A DNA stretch of 64,000 nt, taken from Microbacterium luteum. Lineage in GTDB: Bacteria > Actinomycetota > Actinomycetes > Actinomycetales > Microbacteriaceae. The notes under the pieces are model-generated. The model saw nothing but the letters and a program-made list of their open reading frames with translations, ran no database searches and was not told the origin of the DNA. The translations under genes and the position numbers were made by a program. The stretch spans positions 2,790,001 to 2,854,000 of the forward strand of contig NZ_CP063814.1 of assembly GCF_015277875.1 (NCBI RefSeq). The letters are read 5' to 3'. Shown one piece after another: positions 17,925 to 25,008 of this stretch. The first letter of the stretch is position 1, and each line of letters starts with the position of its first letter.

Positions 17925-18032
17925 ATGCTCATACTGGCCCTGTTCGGAACGCTTTCCGCCGCCGGCATCATCGCCACGGTGCGCGCTCTCGTCACCGACG
18001 GTCAGCGGCGCATCCCGACCCGCGGTCGGTGA
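17925..18032 (+). CDS. Small single-span membrane protein (35 aa)
   Basis: ATG 17925 has an excellent GAGGAGG site 7 nt upstream. The peptide starts 'MLILALFGTLSAAGIIATV', one membrane helix, followed by a short basic tail 'DGQRRIPTRGR'. No family recognised; similar small proteins are common and unannotated in this group. The longer opening from 17811 lacks a start signal. Confidence 0.55.
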   Translation: MLILALFGTLSAAGIIATVRALVTDGQRRIPTRGR

Positions 18033-18047
18033 CCGCGCGCCGACGCC

Positions 18048-18638
18048 TCAGGACGCCGGTCGACGACGCCACCACTGCCACACCGCGACGGCGAGCAGTC
18101 CGATGCAGGCGCCGGCAGTGTTGGCGACCATGTCGAGCTCGCTGGGCGTGCGGCGATCGAGCAGAACACCCTGCACGCTCTCGATCGCGAGCGTCAGGAC
18201 GATCGCGATCGGCAGCACGAGAGCGCGATCGCGCAAGATGAGCGTCAGCAGCACCCCGAGCGGGACGAACAGCAGGATGTTCGCACCGAACTCGAGGCGG
18301 GCATATGTGAGCATCGGCGCCACCCGGGTGATGAGGCGGATGAGCGGGCCGGCGCCCGCATCCACGGGCGACGGCCAGAAGGCGATGAGGGTGAGGGCGA
18401 CCAGGTAGGCGCCGAGAATCCACGCCGCGATCGAACGCTCACGCGGGGCCGCGCTGACGGTCGCCGGGGCGTCGTGCGTGGGCGGTGTCGGCGATTCCTG
18501 CGACGGCCGGCGATCGGGCGGCAGCGGGGGTCGCGGCGGCACGGCGATCTCGGTTCGGCGCGGCGGCGCAGCGATGCCCGGGCGTTGCGGTGGTGGCTGC
18601 TCGGGCATCATCCCATCATGCCCGGCGCCGTCGCCCAT
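18048..18638 (-). CDS. VanZ-family membrane protein
   Basis: Up to 196 residues. After a proline-rich cytoplasmic tail of about 65 residues come four membrane segments with the VanZ pattern: 'FGANILLFVPLGVLL' and then 'IESVQGVLLDRRTPSELDMV' with the ESxQ and DxxxN residues. VanZ proteins are linked to low-level teicoplanin resistance and envelope functions, mechanism unclear. Start is uncertain: ATG 18638 or tandem ATGs at 18611/18608; none has a strong ribosome site. Confidence 0.8.
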   Translation of the reverse strand: MGDGAGHDGMMPEQPPPQRPGIAAPPRRTEIAVPPRPPLPPDRRPSQESPTPPTHDAPATVSAAPRERSIAAWILGAYLVALTLIAFWPSPVDAGAGPLIRLITRVAPMLTYARLEFGANILLFVPLGVLLTLILRDRALVLPIAIVLTLAIESVQGVLLDRRTPSELDMVANTAGACIGLLAVAVWQWWRRRPAS

Positions 18639-18690
18639 GGTGTTGCGGCGGCGTTACGACCGAGGCCGGTCGCGCGGGACGAGATCCGCG

Positions 18691-19044
18691 TCAGGAGTCG
18701 GACCAGCCCTCCAGGTCGGGGTCCCAACCGACCTCTTCATGCGGTGCCGCATACGAGACCCCGGCACGCTCCTGGTCGGGGTAATGGCGGTGGCGGCGCA
18801 TGGTGGCGGCCGCCTCCGAGAAGTCCGGCTCGTCGCCGTCCCAGTCGATGGGAGCCGACAGCACGTCGTTGCCGACCCCGATCACGAGATCGGCCTGCGC
18901 CACGGACCCGTCCTCGCGCACGATCGGGATCCGTGCGGCCTCAGCCTCCCGGTGGCTGGCGATCGCGGCCGTGAGGGTGACAAGCACCTCTGCGACGTCG
19001 TCACTGGTCATGACCGACTCTCCGGCGTAGGTGATGCATCGCAT
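18691..19044 (-). CDS. Conserved-looking hypothetical protein (117 aa)
   Basis: ATG 19044 is chosen because CACAGT (19051-19056) lies 6 nt upstream, fitting a leaderless promoter. The product is acidic and soluble with no membrane segment: an N-terminal helical part 'DDVAEVLVTLTAAIASHREA', a middle beta-like part 'ADLVIGVGNDVLSA' and an acidic C-terminus. I do not recognise a family. The upstream in-frame extension runs into family A repeat sequence and is not real coding. Confidence 0.55.
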   Translation of the reverse strand: MRCITYAGESVMTSDDVAEVLVTLTAAIASHREAEAARIPIVREDGSVAQADLVIGVGNDVLSAPIDWDGDEPDFSEAAATMRRHRHYPDQERAGVSYAAPHEEVGWDPDLEGWSDS

Positions 19045-19157
19045 GTTCCTACTGTGCCGCGTGGCTTCGACCGGAGGCCGGGGGTTGTGAATTCCGGATC
19101 GAGGGAGTAGCTCCGCCCTCGCCCAGGACTGGGCACCCGGCCTCAGCGCGGTTGCAC

Positions 19158-19243
19158 GTTCACAACTCCTCACGCCCGCTGCATCCGCGCGGTCTTGCCG
19201 CCGATTCGGCAGGGCCGACGCGCGATCTTGAGGAGTTGTGAAC
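19158..19243. repeat. Family A inverted-repeat element, copy A3 (86 bp)
   Basis: GTTCACAACTCCTCA at 19158 and TTGAGGAGTTGTGAAC ending at 19243. Lies just past the 3' end of the SGNH esterase gene. Confidence 0.88.
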
Positions 19244-19287
19244 GACGACCGCTGGCTACCGCCCGGCTTCGATGCGGCTGTCGCCGG

Positions 19288-20430
19288 TTACAGCGCGAGG
19301 TGCCGCGCGAGGTACGGGGCGAGACGCTCGCCGATGAGACGGTGGGCTTCCCGGCCGGGGTGCAGCGCGTCCGGCAGCGGAAGCCGTTCTTCGTCGGCCG
19401 CGCCGAAGAGCTCGAGGCCGTCGACGAAGGTCAGGTTCGCGTCGTCGGAGCGGCGCGAGGCGACCTCGCGCAGCGCGTCCCGGATGACCTCGAGCGTCAG
19501 TCGACCAGCGGCGACCTCGGACGGGTCACCGGTCGCGGTGAAGCGCACGCCGCCGGCGGCGAGGGCATCCGGATCGAATGCCCCCGGACCGGGCGTGGCC
19601 TCATGGATCGCGCAATGCAGCGGCGAGATCACCAGGAGCGGAGTATCGGGATGGCCGTCGCGAATGGTGTCGAGGAAGCCGTGCACGGCGGGCACGAACG
19701 AGCGCAGCCGCATGACGTCGCCGTTCACGACGTTGACGCCGAGCTTGACGCTGATCACGTCTGCCGGGGTGTCGCGGATGACGCGCGCCATGAAGGGATC
19801 GACCATCGCACTGCCGCCGAAGCCGAGGTTGGTCAGCTCCACGCCGTCCGCGGCGCGGGCCGCGACGGCCGGCCAGATCTCGCTCGGCGCCGTCGCGTTG
19901 GAGCCGTGGCTGATCGAGCTGCCGTGGTGGACCCATCGCCGCACGCCGTCGGTTCGCGCCGGCGCGATCGGCGCGTCGACGTGCAGGTCGACGAGGCGCA
20001 CGGTCTCGTTGTGCGGCAGCCAGAACTCCACCGTCGATGCGCCGTCGGGCAGATCGACGGTCACCGTGTGCGGCGCACCGTCGCGATGATCGCGGGCGCC
20101 GGTGGTCAGGTCGGTCTCGACCACATCCCCTCCGGTCAGCTCCTCTCGCGCGTGGAGCGCACCGTCGACGAACACGTCGACGACGCCGCGGGAGCGGTCG
20201 AGACCGCGAAAGACCGCGCGGGTGGTGTGGAGGGTCAGGGCGACGCGGGATCCGGTCGTCTCGAAGGCGACGCGCACCCCGGACGGCTGCGACTCGCGGT
20301 CGAGCAGCAGCGGGTCGGGGAACCGCTCACGCACCGCACGCGGGAGGCGGTGCACCGCCACGCCCTGAGCATCCGGGGCGAGCTCCGCGGCGCCGCGCAC
20401 GATGTCGAGGGTGAGCGGGTGGCTGATCAT
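19288..20430 (-). CDS. SGNH/GDSL-type esterase with N-terminal beta domain
   Basis: 380 residues. After about 170 residues of beta-rich sequence the SGNH blocks appear: 'HHGSSISHGSN' (nucleophile Ser), 'LGFGGSAMVDPF' (Gly block), 'VKLGVNVVNGD' (Asn block) and 'LPDALHPGREAH' (Asp and His). No signal peptide, so probably cytoplasmic. Such two-domain proteins deacetylate sugars or hydrolyse carbohydrate esters. The start overlaps the stop of the TetR gene (ATGA), so the regulator and enzyme are co-transcribed and probably co-regulated. Confidence 0.82.
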   Translation of the reverse strand: MISHPLTLDIVRGAAELAPDAQGVAVHRLPRAVRERFPDPLLLDRESQPSGVRVAFETTGSRVALTLHTTRAVFRGLDRSRGVVDVFVDGALHAREELTGGDVVETDLTTGARDHRDGAPHTVTVDLPDGASTVEFWLPHNETVRLVDLHVDAPIAPARTDGVRRWVHHGSSISHGSNATAPSEIWPAVAARAADGVELTNLGFGGSAMVDPFMARVIRDTPADVISVKLGVNVVNGDVMRLRSFVPAVHGFLDTIRDGHPDTPLLVISPLHCAIHEATPGPGAFDPDALAAGGVRFTATGDPSEVAAGRLTLEVIRDALREVASRRSDDANLTFVDGLELFGAADEERLPLPDALHPGREAHRLIGERLAPYLARHLAL

Positions 20431-21029
20431 GCGGTGTTCTCCGGGTCGCTCGGGTGGATGCGTTCGGTCGGCCAGGTCGAGAGGGCCCGGTCGAGAGCGT
20501 CGACGGCAGCGCGCCACGAGGCATCGGTGGGCTCGGCGCGATGGGAGAACGCGTCGTTGCGCGTGAGCGCGAGGTAGCCGTTGATCGTCGCTCCCACGAA
20601 GCGGGCGGCGTGCACGCGCTGGTCGTCGGGCATGGGATAGCCGCGGAGCGTCGCGAGGGTCAGCGATCCGACGCGCGCGGCCTCTGAGGAGGCCACCGTG
20701 GACGGGCTCGCGACACGTTGCAGGAGCTCCCATCGCCCCGGATGCGCGGTCGCGTATGCGCGGTGCGCGTCGGCGAAGGCGCGGAGGGCGTCGGCTCCGG
20801 CGAGGCCGGCGACGGCATCCGCCACCGCCGCCGCGAGCTCACCGAGCGCGAGCACGTGCGCGCCGTCGAGGAGTGCCGAGAGACCGGCGACGTGCTCGTA
20901 GAGGCTCGCCGGCTTGACGCCGACCTCGCGGGCGACCGACGACACCGTCACCGCCGCCGCGCCGTCGCGGTCGGCGAGGCGTGCGGCGGCGTCGACGACG
21001 GCGGCTCGGGAGAGGTTCGCGCGGGGCAT
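20427..21029 (-). CDS. TetR-family transcriptional regulator
   Basis: 200 residues. N-terminal helix-turn-helix 'AAVTVSSVAREVGVKPASLYEHV' region at about residues 24-46, then an all-helical ligand domain of the TetR_C type ('YATAHPGRWELL', 'GATINGYLAL'). ATG 21029 lies 7 nt after a TAGGTT -10 box, so transcription is leaderless. A dyad covers that -10 box, suggesting autorepression together with the downstream esterase gene. An IS110 element sits immediately upstream and may have altered its promoter. Confidence 0.85.
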   Translation of the reverse strand: MPRANLSRAAVVDAAARLADRDGAAAVTVSSVAREVGVKPASLYEHVAGLSALLDGAHVLALGELAAAVADAVAGLAGADALRAFADAHRAYATAHPGRWELLQRVASPSTVASSEAARVGSLTLATLRGYPMPDDQRVHAARFVGATINGYLALTRNDAFSHRAEPTDASWRAAVDALDRALSTWPTERIHPSDPENTA

Positions 21030-21036
21030 ACGCGTT

Positions 21037-21054
21037 AACCTACATGCTTTAGGT
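21037..21054 (-). promoter_or_regulatory. TetR promoter and operator dyad
   Basis: On the reverse strand TAGGTT (21037-21042) is a -10 box 7 nt before the ATG. ACCTA (21038-21042) and TAGGT (21050-21054) form a dyad overlapping it, a usual place for TetR autorepression. Confidence 0.5.
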
Positions 21055-21100
21055 AATACGGGTGCTAATGCAGGGAAGGCCCGCGACGGTCCTATAGCTG

Positions 21101-22174
21101 TCAAGTGGTGAGTAGGTCGGTTTTGAGGGCGTTGTAGGTTTCTCTGGCGATGGCGCGTTTGAGGCATCGGAGGATGTCTCGGGTGGTGAGTCCTTTGGCT
21201 GCTCGGCGGGTGGCGTAGTCGCGGGTGCGGGGGGCGGAGCGTAGTCGGCCGACGGCGATGAGGTGGAGGGCCCGGTTGGCTTGTCTGTCGCCGCCGCGGT
21301 TGAGGCGCATGCGTCGGGTTTTGCCGGAGGATGCCGGCAGTGGTGCGGTGCCGGTGAGTTTCGCGAAGGCTGCTTCGTTTCCGAACCGGTCGAGGTTCTC
21401 GCCGGCGCAGACCAGGAGGGTCGCGGCGGTCTGTGTGCCGATCTGGGTGTGGGAGACCAGGGTGGGGACGGTGTCGGCGATGAGGGTGTCCAGGGTGCGG
21501 TCGGTGGTGGTGATCTCGGTATCGAGGTCGCGGATGCGTCGGCCGATGGTGCGGAGCGCGTAGCGGGCAGCGTGGGGGGTTTCGTGGAGACGGGTGGTGT
21601 CGGGGCGTAGCGTGATGGCCTTGCTCACTCGGGCCGATGCGGTCAGTGGGAGGAGCGCGTCGCGGAGCTCGTCGGGGGCGGTGGTGATCAGGTCTCGCAG
21701 TTGCGAGTATGCGGCGGTGCGGGCTTTGACCGCCCCGTCGCGACTGACTTTGAGCATCCGAACGGTCTCCACGATCCCGGTGGTGATCTTCGGGGAAGCG
21801 GTCGCTCGGCCCGACAGGACGGCCCGAGCGGCCGCTTCCGCGTCGATCGGGTCCGATTTGCCGTGATGTGCTCTGGTGGTCTTGTCGGGCCGGTTCACCT
21901 CGTTCACCGGATACCCGGCGGCGAGGAGATGCCTTGTCAGCCCCGCCCCGTAGGAACCGGTCGATTCGACACCGAACACCGACACGTTCCCGAACCGGTT
22001 CGCCCAGCCGGTCAGCTGCGCGTATCCGCTCGCGGACGCGGGGAAGGCCTCTGATGCAAGCAGCCTGCCGGCGGAGTCCACGACCGCGGCGTGATGGGTG
22101 CGTTGATGCGTGTCGACACCGACGACCAGTTGCGTGAGATCGAGGGCGGGGGTGATGCTGGTAGCGCCAGTCAT
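21101..22174 (-). CDS. IS110-family DEDD transposase
   Basis: 357 residues from ATG 22174 (GGAGA upstream; GTG 22195 is an alternative). The RuvC-like catalytic acids are all present: D21 in 'VVGVDTH', E70 in 'FGVESTG', and D108 and D111 in 'KSDPIDAEAAA'. The C-terminal Transposase_20 domain has the expected serine in 'LPASSGKTRRM' and 'RGGDRQANRALH'. No frameshift or stop, so it appears functional. Recent work on IS621 shows that this family uses a bridge RNA made from the element's non-coding end. Confidence 0.93.
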   Translation of the reverse strand: MTGATSITPALDLTQLVVGVDTHQRTHHAAVVDSAGRLLASEAFPASASGYAQLTGWANRFGNVSVFGVESTGSYGAGLTRHLLAAGYPVNEVNRPDKTTRAHHGKSDPIDAEAAARAVLSGRATASPKITTGIVETVRMLKVSRDGAVKARTAAYSQLRDLITTAPDELRDALLPLTASARVSKAITLRPDTTRLHETPHAARYALRTIGRRIRDLDTEITTTDRTLDTLIADTVPTLVSHTQIGTQTAATLLVCAGENLDRFGNEAAFAKLTGTAPLPASSGKTRRMRLNRGGDRQANRALHLIAVGRLRSAPRTRDYATRRAAKGLTTRDILRCLKRAIARETYNALKTDLLTT

Positions 22175-22410
22175 GCTGGTCTTGTCTCCAATCACGATGT
22201 GAGTTGGATGACTTCACCGGGCCGGGCGGACAAAACGGTGATGAGCCTCTTGCAGGGTCCTATCAAGTCACTCCCGCCCGGCTCGGCCACCCGAGCAAGG
22301 GCATGAACTCCCGGCAACCAGCGCGACAGATCGCGCGAAGGACAACCACACGGCGTCGGTTTCGTCTCAAGCCAGCACCAGCAACCAAAAGCCCACACCC
22401 ATCCTCACCG
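22175..22410 (-). ncRNA. Candidate IS110 bridge-RNA region
   Basis: Non-coding sequence upstream of the transposase start, the place where IS110-group elements encode bridge RNA. It contains hairpin-forming stretches such as CCGGGCCGGGCGG with CCGCCCGGC and a copy of ATAGGACC (reverse strand, about 22255-22262) that matches TATAGGACC at the putative right end. The RNA limits are not determined. Confidence 0.4.
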
Positions 22411-22491
22411 TTTCGTCTCGCTTCGCTCGCTCAACGACCGGTGGGCGCGGGTGCTCGCTCAACGGCCGGGAGAGGCGGCGGGCGGGGCGGG

Positions 22492-23409
22492 TCAGGCGGG
22501 GAGGTGGCGAGCGCCCCAGGTGAGTTCGCGAGTCTCGCCGGGGGCGAGCCAGATCAGATCGATGCCGGAGTTCAGGGCATTCGGCGGCGCGGACATCGGC
22601 TCGAGCGCCACCGCGCGACCGACACCGTCGGCGCCGGGGAAATCGGCGGGCGTGAACACCTGCAACCACCCGAACTCCGGATCGGCCCACACCTCCGTCG
22701 CCGCACCGTCCGGCGCTTCCAGCCGCGCGATCGTCCCCCGGGTGTCGCGATTCGCGAGTCGCCCGTAGGCGACGTTCAGATCGGCACCGTGGAGCGAACG
22801 CCCACCGCGCAGATCGAATTCGCCCGCGGTCACATCCCGCTCCGCGACCGGATTGAGGCGCTCGTCGAGCTCGAGACGAACACCGGCGTCGACCCGCAGC
22901 GTCAGCTCATCCGTCGACACCTCGCCGACGCGGAAGTAGGGATGCGCGCCGACGGCCCACGGGGCCGGCGCATCCGCGTGATTGCGCACGCCGTGCGTCA
23001 CGGCCACACCGTCGCCGTCCAGCGCGTATGTCACCCACGACTCGAGCAGCAACGGCCAGCCGTGCTGCGGATGGATCATCGCGGCGAGCGTGAGCGACCG
23101 ATCCGTGCGCTCACGCAGCGTGTAGGCCGTGTTGCGCAGCAGACCGTGGATGGCACCGCCGCGCGCGACATCCGTCACGTCGAGCTGCTGCGTCGCGCCG
23201 TTCAGCTGCCAGCGCGCATCCGCAACGCGATTCGGCCACGGCGACAGCACGATGCCGCACCCCTTCGGCGGCAGCCCGCTCGGGTCGACGGTCTCGGTGA
23301 TCCGGATGCCGCGCACCCGCACCTCCCGCAGCACGGCGGCGAGCGCACTCACCTCGACGCGCACCGCGCCGTCGTCGAGCACGAACTGTTCTCCCAGGAT
23401 GTCGGTCAC
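22492..23409 (-). CDS. Aldose 1-epimerase family protein
   Basis: 305 residues from GTG 23409, 7 nt after a TAGGCT box. Galactose-mutarotase-like features: 'GIVLSPWPNRVADARW' (N-R substrate motif), 'AIHGLLRNTAY' (His base), 'WAVGAHPYFRVG' (catalytic His), and a C-terminal 'ALEPMSAPPNALNSG' with the catalytic Glu. It interconverts sugar anomers in the cytoplasm. A stand-alone gene next to the IS element. Sugar specificity is not readable. Confidence 0.88.
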   Translation of the reverse strand: MTDILGEQFVLDDGAVRVEVSALAAVLREVRVRGIRITETVDPSGLPPKGCGIVLSPWPNRVADARWQLNGATQQLDVTDVARGGAIHGLLRNTAYTLRERTDRSLTLAAMIHPQHGWPLLLESWVTYALDGDGVAVTHGVRNHADAPAPWAVGAHPYFRVGEVSTDELTLRVDAGVRLELDERLNPVAERDVTAGEFDLRGGRSLHGADLNVAYGRLANRDTRGTIARLEAPDGAATEVWADPEFGWLQVFTPADFPGADGVGRAVALEPMSAPPNALNSGIDLIWLAPGETRELTWGARHLPA

Positions 23410-23532
23410 GGCGCCCAGCCTAGGGCTCGCGCCGGCCGAACGACCCACCACGTCTCCCCGACATCCGCAACCCCCTGCACGCTCGGCCGCGCAGCCTCTT
23501 GAGTAGACGAGGACGAAAGGGGAACAGTCACG

Positions 23533-23688
23533 ATGACGACAGAAGAATCGACGAACCGCCACGACGACAGCGCCGCGCCCGGTCCGAACGAGGGCACCCG
23601 CGGCGCCGGCTCGGAGTCGCCGGAAGAGGGCGAAGCCGCGATGGATGCCGCCGAAGAGGCCACGGTCGACGACCGCGGCGAGGACTGA
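23533..23688 (+). CDS. Small acidic protein (51 aa)
   Basis: ATG 23533 with AAAGGGG about 8 nt upstream; ends TGA 23686-23688. The peptide is rich in Glu, Asp, Gly and Ala ('ESPEEGEAAMDAAEEATVDD') and probably disordered. A strong bidirectional hairpin follows. No family recognised, but start signal and terminator support a real gene. Confidence 0.5.
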   Translation: MTTEESTNRHDDSAAPGPNEGTRGAGSESPEEGEAAMDAAEEATVDDRGED

Positions 23689-23713
23689 CCGCACCCGGGT
23701 GCCCGCTGCAGAA

Positions 23714-23759
23714 CGCAATGCGGGCCCGCCACCCACCGGGGTGACGGGCCCGCATTGCG
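23714..23759. terminator. Bidirectional terminator hairpin
   Basis: CGCAATGCGGGCCCG (23714-23728) pairs perfectly with CGGGCCCGCATTGCG (23745-23759), 15 bp, and the loop can form a further CACC/GGTG stem. It separates the small acidic gene from the convergent DUF805 gene. Confidence 0.8.
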
Positions 23760-23771
23760 GCTGGGCGAGGA

Positions 23772-24221
23772 TCAGGCGTCGAAGCGCGCTCCGGCCGGGT
23801 CGCTGTCGAGCACGAACAGCACCAGCAGGATGATGCCGCCGACGACCGGAATGAACCCGAGGAACCAGAACAGGCCCGAACGATTCGTGTCGTGCAGACG
23901 GCGCCACGAGAGCGCCAGGGTCGGCACGATGATCGCGAGCCACCAGATGACCAGCAGTGCGATCCCCACACCGAACAGCGGGCCGGGCGCCGACGCACCG
24001 GTGGCCGAGTCGATGCTCGCCCCGGCGAAGCCGCCGATCGCGGTGATGATGTAGAGCACCGTCACGATGATGATGTTCGCGAGGTACCACCACCAGAACT
24101 CGCTGCGGCTCGCGCGGCCGCTGAAGGTCGCGTACTTCTTCCAGAAGCGCGTGAAGGCCTGCCCGAACGACGCACCGTAGAGCGGCTGCGACAGCGAAGG
24201 CGAGGCGGGAACGTTGGTCAC
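23772..24221 (-). CDS. DUF805 membrane protein
   Basis: 149 residues from GTG 24221 with GGGGGAT upstream. DUF805 hallmarks are 'FWKKYATFSGRASRSEFWW' at the start of the domain, 'LALSWRRLHDTNRSG' between membrane segments and a hydrophobic end 'IPVVGGIILLVLF'. About four membrane helices. The molecular function of DUF805 proteins is unknown. Monocistronic, ending at the shared terminator. Confidence 0.85.
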   Translation of the reverse strand: MTNVPASPSLSQPLYGASFGQAFTRFWKKYATFSGRASRSEFWWWYLANIIIVTVLYIITAIGGFAGASIDSATGASAPGPLFGVGIALLVIWWLAIIVPTLALSWRRLHDTNRSGLFWFLGFIPVVGGIILLVLFVLDSDPAGARFDA

Positions 24222-24377
24222 GGATATCCCCCAAGAGATCGGATGCGGATCCGCCCAATCGGGCGGCATCCCTACTGTGCCCGACACGTGGGCCGACTCG
24301 CAGGATTGTGACGCGACCCAACACGAATTCGGCGTTGCCGGCACGCGACGTCCCGGCACGCGACCTCCCGACACGAC

Positions 24378-24932
24378 TCAGCGGTGCAGATGCGCGCGCT
24401 GGCCCTCGCGGTCGAACACCATGACGAGCTCTGCCGGGGCGTCGAGCGCCGTCATCGCGTGGGGCGTCATCGTCGAGAACTCCGCCGCCTCACCCTCGCC
24501 GACCTCGATCCGCCGCTCCCCCAGCTGCAGCAGCACGCGACCCTCCAGCACGAGGAACCAGTCGTATCCCGGATGCACCCGCGGAGCGGGCAGGGCGGCT
24601 TCGGGTTCCAGCCGCATCTTCATCGCCATCGTGCGCCCGTCGACGCGATTCAGCGCCCACGTCGTGCGGCTGCCGGAGCGATGCTGCGTGGGACGGATCA
24701 CGACGTCGTCATCGTCATCGGCGTGGAAGAGGGCATCCAGACTCACCTGCAGCGCGCCGGCGAGCGGCACCAGCACATCCAGACTCAGCGTGCGCTTGCC
24801 GGTCTCGATGCGACTGATCGTCGACGCGCTGAGATTGCTCCGCGCCGCGATCTCGTCGAGCGAGTAGCCGAGGGTGGTGCGGATGCTGCGCAGGCGAGCA
24901 CGGGCGAGCTTCTCGACGTCTGCGGTCACCAT
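24378..24932 (-). CDS. XRE-family regulator with cupin sensor domain
   Basis: 184 residues. Helix-turn-helix at about residues 10-65 ('IRTTLGYSLDEIAARSNLS', 'STISRIETGKRTL') and a small cupin barrel at 105-180 ('HPGYDWFLVLEGRVLLQLGE', 'EGEAAEFSTMTPHAM'). The layout is that of PuuR/SutR-like sensors that bind small ligands or metal. ATG 24932 is 6 nt after CATACT (24939-24944), a leaderless start. It is divergent from the oxidoreductase-methyltransferase gene 76 nt away and is its most likely regulator. Confidence 0.87.
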   Translation of the reverse strand: MVTADVEKLARARLRSIRTTLGYSLDEIAARSNLSASTISRIETGKRTLSLDVLVPLAGALQVSLDALFHADDDDDVVIRPTQHRSGSRTTWALNRVDGRTMAMKMRLEPEAALPAPRVHPGYDWFLVLEGRVLLQLGERRIEVGEGEAAEFSTMTPHAMTALDAPAELVMVFDREGQRAHLHR

Positions 24933-24938
24933 GGGATC

Positions 24939-24944
24939 AGTATG
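24939..24944 (-). promoter_or_regulatory. -10 box of a leaderless promoter (XRE-cupin)
   Basis: CATACT on the reverse strand ends 6 nt before the ATG at 24932. Confidence 0.55.
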
Positions 24945-24996
24945 CGCCGCCCTTGCGAATTGTGCAAGCGGGCATCCGGAATCCGCCAGGCGAGCC

Positions 24997-25002
24997 TACG
25001 CT
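24997..25002 (+). promoter_or_regulatory. -10 box of a leaderless promoter (oxidoreductase-methyltransferase)
   Basis: TACGCT ends 6 nt before ATG 25009. This supports the upstream start that includes the His/Pro-rich leader rather than ATG 25168. Confidence 0.55.
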
Positions 25003-25008
25003 GTCGAC

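Larger units (their letters stand above)
21089..22410 (-). mobile_element. IS110-family insertion sequence (ends approximate)
   Basis: The element contains an intact transposase gene plus a non-coding stretch of roughly 200 nt or more on its 5' side. IS110 elements usually lack clear terminal inverted repeats, and none is seen, so both ends are estimates: the right end near 21089-21097 (TATAGGACC on the reverse strand), the left end between about 22265 and 22410. It lies between the TetR promoter and the aldose epimerase gene. Codon use of the transposase is somewhat less GC-extreme than that of its neighbours. Confidence 0.7.

Noticed and set aside
20427-22217. Single 596-codon reverse frame joining the TetR gene to sequence across the IS110 element
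   Set aside because: The upstream part is an alternate frame of the transposase; the TetR protein starts at ATG 21029 with its own promoter.
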